Under the pieces are notes generated by a model. That model was not told the origin of the DNA. It was given only the letters and a program-made list of their open reading frames with translations, and made no database searches. Below are positions 27,284 to 58,774 of a stretch of 64,000 nucleotides of DNA, one piece after another; position 1 is the first letter of the stretch, and each line of letters opens with the position of its first letter. Both the position numbers and the translations under genes were made by a program. Source of the DNA: Xestospongia muta (Eukaryota > Porifera > Demospongiae > Haplosclerida > Petrosiidae). The stretch lies in NCBI GenBank assembly GCA_963693285.1, contig OY848929.1:2668501-2732500 (forward strand), written 5' to 3'.

Positions 27284-28405
27284 ATTAAACTGAGTAATGG
27301 CAAAGAAATAGATTTTTTAAAAAGTAAGAACTCAATAGCAAAGAAATGATTTTAACAGCAGCCCTGCTCTGATGATTGATCTTTGTTATAGTGGGGGAGA
27401 CCAATAGTTATTATAGTTTGTTATTATAGAGTGCATCAATTGGAGTACTCCTATAAATAAATAAAGTCCAGATTGTTAACATGCTTTTATGAGTAGTCTA
27501 GTAACTAATGTACAGATTATGATAAAACTTCTCAAACAAAGTCACAGTACAAATGGTAGTATAAAAAAGTGGCCACAAACTTGTCTAAAGTAATAAAGAA
27601 TTATTAAAATATAGCAGTACAGGTTTAAAATCAATGAATATTAAGATTCTATTGTTTGGCTAGAAAATATATTTTTTGATACTGTATGGACCATAATGTT
27701 ATCCTACTGTTACTTTATTCGAGATGCTTTGCTGTCTTGACATTATCTTTATATTTGATGAACTTTAAATAATTAGACATCTGGACACAAGACAAGTATA
27801 ATCACAAACATCTTTCTTTCATAAACATGTTTTTCTTGAAATATATGAGTACAACTACAAATCAAATAATGGGTGTATAGTATCTATAGATAATATATTT
27901 CCTTTGCAAGGAACTTTAAGAAAGTGTCCTAATAGCACATAGCTTTCATCTTTTATGGAAGAAAATAATCCCCTTTGCCTCAATTTTTATGCCATTGATT
28001 GAACGAAAAATAACATTGTCTTGAATGTAAATACAGGTACCATATAACCAGACCCTTTCCCATTAGAGTGTGACCATATATAAAACTACCCTTCATCCAT
28101 CCATATAGGTACTTACAGGATTTGAGATTTTAGCCACACAGTAAGTCTCTCTCAGTCTCTTTTGAGGTTAGTCTGATGTTGTCGACCCTTCACTAACACA
28201 ACGCCCAACTATTTAAGGGAAAGTACAATAGTGAGGAGAATCCTTCTTGATAATGGTAGGTGTGGCTGCTCATCATGAATAAGTAATTTTGAATCTACTA
28301 TTTTTACAACAAGACCATTATTTTATTAATGTGACAAACTACTTAACTGCTAAAATTATACCAAAACGTTCTCATTGTACTACTATGTTCAACAAAAGTT
28401 GTACA
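27284..28405. repeat. Gene B upstream region and duplicated 3' flank (copy 2)
   Basis: 27284-27930 is the upstream region of gene B, with no coding signal. 27930-28405 duplicates 23340-24185 without its transposon insert and is the 3' flank of gene C. Confidence 0.75.
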
Positions 28406-31953
<3,548 letters not shown>

Positions 31954-32157
31954 GATAAGAAAAGGTCCAAACAGTATGGGGAAATTCCTCTTGTTGAGCA
32001 TTACATCATTAAATAAAGTTTCTATTAAATGCGCACCTCAATAAAGGCGCGTTGAGGAGGACCTGAGGTGAAGATAGAACATCATTTCATATTTTACTAA
32101 TTTTCCTCTACATCTAGATCAAGTTAAGAAAGCAAAGAGTCTCCACAATTATCAACT
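31954..32157. promoter_or_regulatory. Shared divergent promoter region, gene C / SMC3
   Basis: Only about 204 bp separate the two start codons, which point away from each other. The segment contains a relatively GC-rich stretch with GGCGCG and imperfect repeats of CCTCA/TGAGG near 32030-32065, and no obvious TATA box. A bidirectional promoter is inferred from spacing alone. Confidence 0.55.
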
Positions 32158-38290
<6,133 letters not shown>

Positions 38291-38772
38291 TAAACATTAG
38301 AGAACATAACATTTCATTCACCATCTCGCACAATGACATACATTTATTCAATAATAAGTATCATCATATACAAGTCATATTATAGTCACTATTGAAACAG
38401 CAGCTTGGCATGGGGATAGGACATGTGATATAATATGTGATCAGCTTGAGAGCCAAGACTACTATTTTGTGACATGAAAGATGCACCTTTACTCTGTTAT
38501 TATAATCAATATCCAGTTATGTGGTAATGGCTTCTTGGATTGTATATGGCTTTTATTAAGTAGATACATTTTGTTTATGTAAAACCAAAGGTAGTCCAAA
38601 TTGGCTACCTTCAAACTGTTTGTTTGCTTTTGAAATGATGTGCTTTGAGTGTTTTTATATTATCACACTGAAACTTGAAAATTATATTATTATATTGAGA
38701 TAGTTTAGTAACTCAGACTGACTAGTATAACAAATTACATTAAGTTTGTTAAGTAGTTCCATACAAAGTCTG

Positions 38773-39547
38773 TTAATTTCTTTCAGCTTTAAAGTAATTA
38801 CCAGCTACAGGAGATCCCAAGTTATGATTAGTAGCAAATTTATGAACATTAAACTTATTACGTTGTGTTGGCATACCAGGATCATCACTATTGAGTTTAT
38901 TAAATTGTTTATAAACTATAAAGAAAAACAAACTCAATACAACAATATAATAATAGAAACTAACCAAGAATGATATAACGATGTAGACCACTACCTCGAG
39001 GAGGAGTTGGGCCATTGTATTTCATGATAATATCTCCAGTATTAATATCATTTCCATTTATATTACACACCAACCAATGAAGCCATTCAGCTTGAACAGG
39101 ATTAGAATGAGAAGGTGCATCAGGGTCTATAGTACACAAGTGATATTGTCATCCAGATGGCATTGTTATACCAATCATAATGAGAGTATAATATGCTCCT
39201 TTTTCAGATGGCCATGTTACTGCTGTCGGTGGCTCTTGTGCCTAATCAAATTAATTTTAATAATCTAACGAACACTTTGTAATACTTACAGTATATAAAC
39301 TGAGAATATTACCACACTCTACTCTATCACGAGGATAAGTAACCTTTTATAAATAAGTCATCAGCTATGATAGTAATATTGATCTTACTTTAGCTTTTGT
39401 ATCAACTCTATAGTAATTTGGAACACAAGTCATGTCTGCCACTTTACACAGTACTAACATCTTTAAAGTGTATGAGGGCATATATTATGAAGGCAGTGAA
39501 GAATTGTCAGTACTCACCAGAAAACATGAGATAATAAGGTAGTTCAT
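38773..39547 (-). CDS. Phosphatidylethanolamine-binding protein family, probably secreted
   Basis: A small gene of about six exons with the PEBP fold signatures: [20 protein letters not shown] (spliced across 39130-39165), a conserved [26 protein letters not shown] and a C-terminal [26 protein letters not shown] and GLHR line the anion-binding pocket in this family. The chosen start, [15 protein letters not shown] at 39547, gives a hydrophobic leader suited to secretion; an in-frame Met lies at 39565. Cytosolic PEBP1 lacks such a leader. PEBPs bind phospholipids and modulate kinases or proteases; the sponge role is unknown. The gene ends convergently with SMC3, 480 bp away. Exon joins are by eye. 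Confidence 0.85.
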
Positions 39548-39851
39548 TTTGTCTCCAAATGCCATACACAGATCTGAGATAGTTTCTATGACTAAAGTAT
39601 ATTAGCCTGAATAGAGGAACACAATCGTTACATACATTACAATATTATTATAGTTGCCCTGCCCACTGACTTCCTTATAATTCCAATAACAATTCCTCTT
39701 ACAACAATGTAGGTTTTAATGGTCTAATAGTCTAAACATAACATTATTTCTACACAATATAATTACAAGGACAAAATTAACTGATGTTAAAACGATACGC
39801 GTGATTTTTGAGCAATTAAAAAATTGTCATTACACACAAAACATCTCACAA

Positions 39852-49705
<9,854 letters not shown>

Positions 49706-50097
49706 ACTATTGAAATAAATTCAAATAAACGTAGTGGACAATTTAACTTCAAAATTGTTGACCTGACTACATGTATCTCCTCCTCTTTTCTCCTCCCTGT
49801 GGCTTAGTGGTACATGCTGTACCGTAAACTATGCATTGATTTCTTAATTAAAAGATACATTCTTATAATAATAATTTTGAAATCAACTTTGAAGTTGTCA
49901 GACCTCAAGATACCTGTACTTTAGTCGTACTAGCAGTAGAGGAACTTCATCAACTTAACTCAAAATAACTATATAGTCTTTAGATAAATCTGTGAGTATG
50001 ATAATTCTACGTAATTCTGTCCTATATAAAGCACACAGGTGATAATACTATTCTCTATTAGATCTCCATTAACAAGTGGTCATAGTTAACATTAACT
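49706..50097. promoter_or_regulatory. Divergent promoter region, INPP5F / GOLGA7
   Basis: 392 bp separate the two start codons, which face away from each other. No TATA box is evident near either start. The promoter role is inferred from gene arrangement. Confidence 0.45.
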
Positions 50098-50722
50098 ATG
50101 GATCGACGTTTTCAAAGTAAGAAGATATTTATTCAAAGAGATTACAGTATGGGTACAGCAGTGAGGTTCTCAGAAGAGTTTCCATCAGAACTTAGAGGAA
50201 AGGTATATAGATATTGTTCGTTTGTCAGCACTGAATTTATGAATGAGACGTTCTCATGTAATTATTCTATATTTACTTTATTTTAGATTGATGAAAGTAC
50301 TTTTCAACAAACTATCCGTCACATTAATACTATTTTTGATGAAGCTGAAGCTTATAATTGTCGAGTTTACTCAGAAGGCTGTATGGCCTGCTTAACTGGA
50401 TACACAATTCATTTTTGTTTCAAAACACATTATGAAAGAGTAAGTACTTATCCAAATCTTACTCTAATGAATTTATTCTTTATGGGATTACTTATGATAA
50501 ATCTAGTGTGCAGAGAATGTGTCTCGTTATATTCAAGAGCAAAATTATCATGTGTATGAACCTCGTGGTGTCCTTTTTGGAGATCCTATGGATAGAGGAC
50601 TACGTTGTGTATCCTTAATAATGTGTATGGGAGGAGCATAATTGTGTTTCTATAATCCATGATATTGTGGTGATTTTTAGGATGTTTCTGATAGTAGTCA
50701 AAAGTTATTACATTCACGATAA
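50098..50722 (+). CDS. GOLGA7: Golgin A7 / ERF4 family (palmitoyltransferase cofactor)
   Basis: Four exons: 50098-50202 (KIFIQRDYSMGTAVRFSEEF), 50287-50439 (FQQTIRHINTIFDEAEAYNC, EGCMACLTGYTIHFC, KTHYER), about 50505-50609 (NVSRYIQEQNYHVYEPRGVL, GDPMDRGLRC), and a last short exon from about 50682 to the stop at 50720-50722. The cysteines of the GCxACLT motif are palmitoylation sites in vertebrate GOLGA7, which partners DHHC9 to palmitoylate Ras at the Golgi. The last exon reads DVSDSSQKLLHSR, unlike the usual hydrophobic and acidic GOLGA7 ending, and rests on a gtatcc donor, so the C-terminus is uncertain. Exons 2-4 are the left end of a tandemly repeated unit. Confidence 0.9.
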
Positions 50723-51437
50723 TATATATATATATATATATTGGTAAGTAAATCTGTTTTTATTAACTCAGCTTTGTGACAATGAATTCTAGAACCAAGG
50801 TGATATTAACTAATGTTTGCAAAAGCCATGTCCTCATACAGTCACTAGTCACTAGATATTAAGCACTATGGTGGTCATATGTATAGCATGCTGGATTCAG
50901 TGTTATAAGTACATGTCATATAGATGTATATATACTGTTGGTACTTTCCTTAACTAGCTTTCTACAGATTGAGGTGAACATCAATTATGAACTGAACACA
51001 GTGGAAGCATGAAGATATAACTTAAATTTCCTTTATCATTTCCTTCTTTAAAATCTTTTTTTACTTCTGTTCTGTTCACGCTATTATGTGGTTTGTTTTA
51101 TTAAGTATATTATTCAATTCTTCTATGTTTGTTCTAATAATTATTATGTTATATATATATAATTAACTTAAATGTAATTTAAATTAACTTTATCATTTCT
51201 TTCTTTAAAATCTTTTTTAACTTCTGTTCTGTTCACATTATTATGTAGTTCTGTTTTATTAAAGAAGTTATTGAGCTCTTTTCAATTCTATGTTTATTCT
51301 AACAATTATAACAAATTCATAATTCAATTAAACATAATTACAGCCATCATGTCTGTAAATCTACACTCATACTGTACACACTAAATACACTGAATTGTGT
51401 CTATATAGTCTATATATATATATATATATATATTTAT

Positions 51438-51471
<34 letters not shown>

Positions 51472-51640
51472 CCATATGTGTACACACACACACACATATA
51501 TATATTATATATTGTCCTCATAAATACAAGTTTATTTTTTCATGTATTGATGTCAACATGATTAGATAAACTAGATAAAGCTATTTGTTTTTTGAATAAC
51601 AATATATAATATATGATAAAGATATCCTATCATTTAGCAG
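50723..51640. other. Spacer with internal duplication and AT microsatellite
   Basis: Two similar blocks of about 140 bp (about 51018-51145 and 51168-51308), each with TTCTGTTCTGTTCAC and TATTATGT, form a diverged tandem duplication. They are followed by (TA)n at 51411-51475 and a short CA run. The same layout recurs in the other two units (about 55340-56290 and 60080-61000), where the (TA)n tract differs in length. No coding signal was seen. Confidence 0.75.
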
Positions 51641-51642
51641 GG

Positions 51643-51651
51643 TATAAAAGG
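51643..51651 (+). promoter_or_regulatory. TATA box of EGF gene copy 1
   Basis: TATAAAAGG lies 66 bp upstream of the ATG, preceded by GATAAAGATATCCTATC, which holds direct and inverted GATA cores. The whole block is conserved in the other two copies. Confidence 0.8.
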
Positions 51652-51716
51652 AGCTCTGGCAGTGAGCTTCAGTTATACCAAGACTTTATTGTCTTACACT
51701 CATTTAGAAAAAGAAG

Positions 51717-54118
51717 ATGTTGTCTCTACTAAGATGTATCCTACTCTCTGCAGTGGCCTGCATTCTCTTCAGTCAAGCTCATTCTCAGGGTTATGTTTCT
51801 CCACCACCTGCTCCTCCTAGGCCAAGACCTACCTATCCTACCCACCCACCCACTCCTGGTTACACTTCATGTCCTCCAGGCTATCAAGCCTATGGCAAAC
51901 AATGCAAAGATATCAATGAATGTAACGTCAATAATGGTGGCTGCAATCATACCTGTGTTAACTTTGATGGTAGTTACTACTGTACATGTAACCCTGGTTA
52001 TCGTTTATCCAACAATTACCACACCTGTATGGACATCAATGAGTGTGCCTGGGATAATGGGGGCTGTGATCAAAAGTGTATCAACGAACCAGGATCTTTC
52101 TCCTGTGCATGCTACGAAGGTTTCAGACTTGATCACTACCGATGTCAGGACATAGACGAATGTAATGAAGACCTTGACAATTGTGATCAGAGGTGTTTTA
52201 ATACTAAAGGTAGTTTCCTGTGCTACTGTTATCCTGGCTATGACCTTGGAGTTGATGGTGCTTCATGTATTGATAAGAATGAATGTTGGGTCAGTAATGG
52301 AGGATGCTCTCATATCTGTGTAAACTCTCAAGGAAACTACTCTTGTGAGTGTCCTCCTGGTTATACTCTTGATTCCAACTTGAGAACATGCAACGATGTT
52401 GATGAATGTAATCCTCGCTCTCCTTGTGAACAAAGGTTAGCTAACAACATACAATACATATGTACACTTACATGTACATGAACCCATGTCCCAACTTTGT
52501 TTCTTTCCATAGGTGTGTCAACATCCCAGGCAGTTTCGAGTGTTATTGTTACCATGGATATGTACTTAACAACACTGATGGTGTATCTTGTGACAATATA
52601 AATGAGTGTTTGTGGGCTAATGGAGGCTGTGACCAGATCTGCATTGACCAAGAACCCTCATTCGAATGTCGGTGCAAAGTGGGTATACTTTAATCAATAC
52701 TAAAGAATGCGAAGACATCAACGAATGTTTGACTAATAATGGTGGTTGTGATCAAATCTGTGTTAATACACCTGGTAGTTTTGTCTGCAGTTGTTGGGAT
52801 GGCTATGAGCTACAAGTGGATAATAAAACATGCCAGGATACTAATGAATGTACGGATGATACAGATGACTGCGATCAGATATGTCAGAATGTTGATGGAG
52901 GTTACACATGTTCTTGCTTAAATGGCTACAGATTAGTGACCATCTACCGTCCTGCTTTGAATCAAATATCACATCGTTTCCAGGCTACCATATGTGTAGA
53001 TATCAATGAATGCACTGAAGGAATAGCTCGATGTGATCAACTATGTTGGAACACGATAGGCTCATTTAATTGTAGTTGCTATCCAGGGTATGTTCTTGAT
53101 AGTGACGGTATCACATGTGTTGATTTTAATGAGTGCAACCAAACCAATTTTTGTGACCAAGAGTGTTTCAATCTCCCCGGAAGCTTTGAATGTGGCTGTA
53201 CTAAAAGTTACATCCTGGGTCCTGACCAACGTACATGCTGGGACATCAATGAATGCTTAGTTTCTAATGGAGGCTGTCAACAAATTTGCCGTAATTATGA
53301 TGGTTCATACAACTGCAGTTGCTGGGATGGATACACTCTCAGTTCTGATGGTTTTAGTTGCCAGGATATAAATGAATGTGAGCTTGAACTGGATTCATGT
53401 CAACAAATTTGTGTCAATACTCGTGGCTCATTTGTTTGTGATTGTTTACCTGGTTTTACATTAAATGGAGATGGAGTAACCTGTAGAGATGTTGACGAGT
53501 GTGCTACCAAATGGCACAACTGTGATCCACAGAGAGAGAGATGTGTCAACAACAATGGAAGCTTTGTTTGCGAATGTCGACCACCATTCCGACGACCTCC
53601 ACTAGGTGGGGGCTGTGAATGTCTACCACCATTCACACAAACACCACAGGGCTGCAGTAAGTGTTCTTAGTTAGAGTTTTGGCATTATAATAATTATGTA
53701 TACTCTTTTTCTTACAGTAAGGCTACCCCCTTCAGACCCTACCCGTTCCTCCACAACCACACTCACTTCTACACCTACACCTACACCTACACCTACTCCT
53801 ACACCAGATTGCAACAGGGCTCGTTGTGATCACAAGTGTTCTTTGGTCCATGGCAGTCCTGTCTGTTCTTGCCGATATGGATATATCCTCTGCAGTGATG
53901 GACGCACCTGTAAAGATAAAGATGAATGTCAAGTAATGAATGGGGGCTGTTATCATATATGTGTCAACACTCCTGGAGGGTACCATTGTTCTTGTAATTC
54001 TGGTTACTGGTTGGACAGAGATGGACACAGTTGTCACTCCTACTTTCCGATCCCTTTGCCTTATCCATTACACAGGCCACTAAATCATGGACCTGGTAAT
54101 AATCCTCATTATGGATAG
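51717..54118 (+). pseudogene. Secreted multi-EGF protein, copy 1, frameshifted
   Basis: Three exons: 51717-52435, 52513-53656 and 53718-54118. The product would have a signal peptide (MLSLLRCILLSAVACILFSQ), a Pro-rich stretch, 13 EGF-like repeats, a Thr/Pro linker and 2 more EGF repeats. Most repeats carry the calcium-binding D-I/V-N/D-E-C lead-in, as in fibrillin and fibulin proteins. Exon 2 is one base shorter than in copies 2 and 3: at about 52675-52678 copy 1 has AAA where the others have AAAA. The frame then reads CKVGIL and stops at 52691-52693, inside EGF repeat 6. Everything downstream is intact in the other frame. The product would be cut to roughly 300 residues unless this is an assembly or sequencing error. 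Confidence 0.88.
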
Positions 54119-54896
54119 TCTTTCTCAACAATTACATTCTTAATTCAATTACATGTTAATGATATATGTGTAAATTGTGATATTTGATTTTAAAAAATTG
54201 TTTAGTTAATGGACCACTTTGCTGAGAGCTAATTTGGACTAGTACAGTATATCAACTCAATGTATAGTGCATTTTATTTTAGTCTTGGCTTGGTTCCTTA
54301 GCCACTGTTGTAGAATAGTCATAGCTAGCCAAATTTGGTTCTTTGGCCACACAACATATGATCTAGTCCTATTTTGGTATACATTGACATGTTGATATAC
54401 AGACATTTAGAGTTGATATAAGAATGGACATTATGGGTGTGACGTTATGAAAGACAACTTGACCAATTAGAATCAATATATACATGTAAGGAGCAACTTA
54501 TTTCAGTAATAGCATCATGATTATCTTCCTATGTCACAGCACAGGTATATATATAGTGGTTTTATGATAGGAATGTGTGTGTAGGTATATCATGAGGACA
54601 TATATATCCCTCTTTCATAACTAATAAAAGGGTTAGTACTAATTATTTTATAAAATTAGTATAATGAAACTCAATCAACCAAGTACAATAAGACAACATC
54701 TATTTATAATAACAGAGGATAGAAGATTATGAGATATATATTATCAAGACTAGTACTGGAATGTATTAAAGAGTCAATAAGTTTATTTAATAAAGGAGTG
54801 TCCTCTTTACAACACTGTCTCAGTGGGTGGTGTGTACTGTGAAAATGCATTGTTTCTCTTGTAAGGTGATTCAAAATTGTTGTCATTGCTGTAAAA
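54119..54896. other. 3' flank of EGF copy 1
   Basis: Noncoding. It contains an AATAAAAG signal near 54622 and runs shared with the flanks of copies 2 and 3. Confidence 0.6.
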
Positions 54897-54911
54897 TTTA
54901 CTTTATTTTAG

Positions 54912-55346
54912 ATTGATGAAAGTATTTTCCAACAAACTATCCGTCACATTAATACTATCTTTGATGAGGCTGAAGCTTATAATTATTGAGTTTACTCAGA
55001 AGGCTGTATGGCCTGTTTAACTGGATACACAATTCATTTTGTTTAAAAACACATTATGAGAGAGTAAGTACTTATCCAAATCTTACTCTAATGAACTTAT
55101 TCTTTGTGGGATTACTTATGATAAATCTTCTAGTGTGCAGAAAATGTGTCTTGTTATATTCAAGAACAAAATTATCATGTGTATGAACCTCGTGGTGTCC
55201 TTTTTGGAGATCCTATGGATAGAGGACTACGTTGTGTATCCTTAATAATGTGTATGGGAGGAGCATAATTGTGTTTCTATAATTCATGATATTGTGGTGA
55301 TTTTTAGGATGTTTCTGAAAGTAGTCAAAAGTTATTACATTCTTGA
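54912..55346 (+). pseudogene. GOLGA7: GOLGA7 exons 2-4, decayed copy
   Basis: The exon 2 copy has TATTGAGTT where the intact gene has TGTCGAGTT, giving an in-frame stop after AEAYNY. It also has a one-base loss and TAA in the KTHYER region. Exon 1 is absent because the unit begins in intron 1. Exon 3 and the short last exon are recognisable. No promoter or start is available, so this is a passenger of the duplication. Confidence 0.9.
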
Positions 55347-56075
55347 TAATATATATATATATATATATATTGGTAGGTAAATCTGTTTTTATTAACTCAG
55401 CTTTGTGACAATGAATTTCTAGAACCAAGGTTATATTAACTAATGTTTGCAAAAGCCATGTCCTCATAGACTCACTAGTCACTAGATATTAAGCACTATG
55501 GTGGTCATATGTATAGCATGCTGGTTTCAGTGTTATAAGTATATGTCATATAGATGTATATATACTGTTGGTATTTTCCTTAACTAGCTTTCTACAGATT
55601 GAGATGAACATCAATTATGAACTGAACACAGTGGAAGCATGAAGATATAACTTAAATTTCCTTTATCATTTCCTTCTTTAAAATCTTTTTTTACTTCTAT
55701 TCTGTTCAAGCTATTATGTGGTTTGTTTTATTAAGTATATTATTCAATTCTTCTATGTTTGTTCTAATAATTATTATGTTATATATATAATTAACTTAAA
55801 TGTAATTTAAATAAACGTTTATCATTTCTTTCTATAAAATCTTTTTTAATTTCTGTTCTGTTCACATTATTATGTAGTTCTGTTTTATTAAAGAAGTTAT
55901 TGAGCTCTTTTCAATTCTATGTTTATTCTAACAATTATAACAAATTATTCATAATTCAATTAAACATAATTACAGCCATCATGTCTGTAAATCTACACTC
56001 CTACTGTACACACTAAATACACTGAATTGTGCCTGTATAGTGTATATATATATATATGTATATGTATATATATAT

Positions 56076-56127
<52 letters not shown>

Positions 56128-56298
56128 TCCATATGTGTACACACACACACACATATATATATTATATATTGTCCTCATAAATACAAGTTTATTTTTTCAT
56201 GTATTGATGTCAACATGATTAGATAAACTAGATAAAGCTATTTGTTTTTTAATAACAATATATAATATATGATAAAGATATCCTATCATTTAGCAGGG

Positions 56299-56307
56299 TA
56301 TAAAAGG
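56299..56307 (+). promoter_or_regulatory. TATA box of EGF gene copy 2
   Basis: TATAAAAGG in the same context as copy 1, with GATA cores upstream and the same leader to the ATG. Confidence 0.8.
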
Positions 56308-56372
56308 AGCTCTGGCAGTGAGCTTCAGTTATACCAAGACTTTATTGTCTTACACTCATTTAGAAAAAGAAG

Positions 56373-58774
56373 ATGTCGTCTCTACTAAGATGTATCCTAC
56401 TCTCTGCAGTGGCCTGCATTCTCTTCAGTCAAGCTCATTCTCAGGGTTATGTTTCTCCACCACCTGCTCCTCCTAGGCCAAGACCTACCTATCCTACCCA
56501 CCCACCCACTCCTGGTTACACTTTGTGTCCTCCAGGCTATCAAGCCTATGGCAAACAATGCAAAGATATCAATGAATGTAACGTCAATAATGGTGGCTGC
56601 AATCATACCTGTGTTAACTTTGATGGTAGTTACTACTGTACATGTAACCCTGGTTATCGTTTATCCAACAATTACCACACCTGTATGGACATTAATGAGT
56701 GTGCCTGGGATAATGGGGGCTGTGATCAAAAGTGTATCAACGAACCAGGATCTTTCTCCTGTGCATGCTACGAAGGTTTCAGACTTGATCACTACCGATG
56801 TCAGGACATAGACGAATGTAATGAAGACCTTGACAATTGTGATCAGAGGTGTTTTAATACTAAAGGTAGTTTCCTGTGCTACTGTTATCCTGGCTATGAC
56901 CTTGGAGTTGATGGTGCTTCATGTATTGATAAGAATGAATGTTGGGTCAGTAATGGAGGATGCTCTCATATCTGTATAAACTCTCAAGGAAACTACTCTT
57001 GTGAGTGTCCTCCTGGTTATACTCTTGATTCCAACTTGAGAACATGCAATGATGTTGATGAATGTAATCCTCGCTCTCCTTGTGAACAAAGGTTAGCTAA
57101 CAAAATACATACATATGTACACTTACATGTACATGAACCCATGTCCCAACTTTGTTTCTTTCCATAGGTGTGTCAACATCCCAGGCAGTTTCGAGTGTTA
57201 TTGTTACCATGGATATGTACTTAACAACACTGATGGTGTATCTTGTGACAATATAAATGAGTGTTTGTGGGCTAATGGAGGCTGTGACCAGATCTGCATT
57301 GACCAAGAACCCTCATTCGAATGTCGGTGCAAAAGTGGGTATACTTTAATCAATACTAAAGAATGCGAAGACATCAACGAATGTTTGACTAATAATGGCG
57401 GTTGTGATCAAATCTGTGTTAATACACCTGGTAGTTTTGTCTGCAGTTGTTGGGATGGCTATGAGCTACAAGCGGATAATAAAACATGTCAGGATACTAA
57501 TGAATGTACGGATGATACAGATGACTGCGATCAGATATGTCAGAATGTTGATGGAGGTTACACGTGTTCTTGCTTTAATGGCTACAGATTAGTGACCATC
57601 TACCGTCCTGCTTTGAATCAAATATCACATCGTTTCCAGGCTACCATATGTGTAGATATCAATGAATGCACTGAAGGAATAGCTCGATGTGATCAACTAT
57701 GTTGGAACACGATAGGTTCATTTAATTGTAGTTGCTATCCAGGGTATGTTCTTGATAGTGACGGTATCACATGTGTTGATTTTAATGAGTGCAACCAAAC
57801 CAATTTTTGTGACCAAGAGTGTTTCAATCTCCCCGGAAGCTTTGAATGTGGCTGTACTAAAAGTTACATCCTGGGTCCTGACCAACGTACATGCTGGGAC
57901 ATCAATGAATGCTTAGTTTCTAATGGAGGCTGTCAACAAATTTGCCGTAATTATGATGGTTCATACAACTGCAGTTGCTGGGAAGGATACACTCTCAGTT
58001 CTGATGGTTTTAGTTGCCAGGATATAAATGAATGTGAGCTTGAACTGGATTCGTGTCAACAAATTTGTGTCAATACTCGTGGCTCATTTGTTTGTGATTG
58101 TTTACCTGGTTTTACATTAAATGGAGATGGAGTAACCTGTAGAGATGTTGACGAGTGTGCTACCAAATGGCACAACTGTGATCCACAGAGAGAGAGATGT
58201 GTCAACAACAATGGAAGCTTTGTTTGCGAATGTCGACCACCATTCCGACGACCTCCACTAGGTGGGGGCTGTGAATGTCTACCACCATTCACACAAACAC
58301 CACAGGGCTGCAGTAAGTGTTCTTAGTTAGAGTTTTGGCATTATAATAATTATGTATACTCTTTTTCTTACAGTAAGGCTACCCCCTTCAGACCCTACAC
58401 GTTCCTCCACAACCACACTCACTTCTACACCTACTCCTACACCTACACCTACTCCTACACCAGATTGCAACAGAGCTCGTTGTGATCACAAGTGTTCTTT
58501 GGTCCATGGCAGTCCTGTCTGTTCTTGCCGATATGGATATATCCTCTGCAGTGATGGACGCACCTGTAAAGATAAAGATGAATGTCAAGTAATGAATGGG
58601 GGCTGTTATCATATATGTGTCAACACTCCTGGAGGGTACCATTGTTCTTGTAATTCTGGTTACTGGTTGGACAGAGATGGACACAGTTGTCACTCCTACT
58701 TTCCGATCCCTTTGCCTTATCCATTACACAGGCCACTAAATCATGGACCTGGTAATAATCCTCATTATGGATAG
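56373..58774 (+). CDS. Secreted 15-EGF-repeat protein, copy 2
   Basis: Exons 56373-57091, 57168-58312 and 58374-58774 total 2265 nt, encoding 754 residues. A signal peptide (MSSLLRCILLSAVACILFSQ) is followed by a Pro-rich segment (about residues 28-50). Thirteen EGF-like repeats come next, then a TPTPTPTP linker encoded at the start of exon 3, two further EGF repeats and a Pro/His-rich tail. Most repeats begin with D-x-N/D-E-C and contain an Asn/Asp plus aromatic (GSFxC, GGYxC) pattern, so calcium-binding EGF modules are expected. EGF 8 has a long loop (residues ...[12 protein letters not shown]...). No membrane segment follows the signal, so the protein is probably secreted into the extracellular matrix. 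Splice phases agree across both introns. Specific orthology was not established. Confidence 0.93.

Larger units (their letters stand above)
50272..54896 (+). repeat. Tandem unit 1 (GOLGA7 exons 2-4 plus EGF gene)
   Basis: The first of three head-to-tail units, each starting at TTTACTTTATTTTAG, the acceptor of GOLGA7 exon 2. This unit is 4625 bp. It contains GOLGA7 exons 2-4, an AT-rich spacer, the EGF gene and its 3' flank. It lacks a segment of about 150 bp after the EGF gene that units 2 and 3 share. Confidence 0.93.

Noticed and set aside
53400..54037. Minus-strand and alternate-frame ORFs within the EGF genes
   Set aside because: They repeat identically in all three copies as shadows of cysteine-rich coding sequence.
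55993..56218. Tyr/Ile-rich ORFs
   Set aside because: Products of the (TA)n microsatellite upstream of EGF copy 2.
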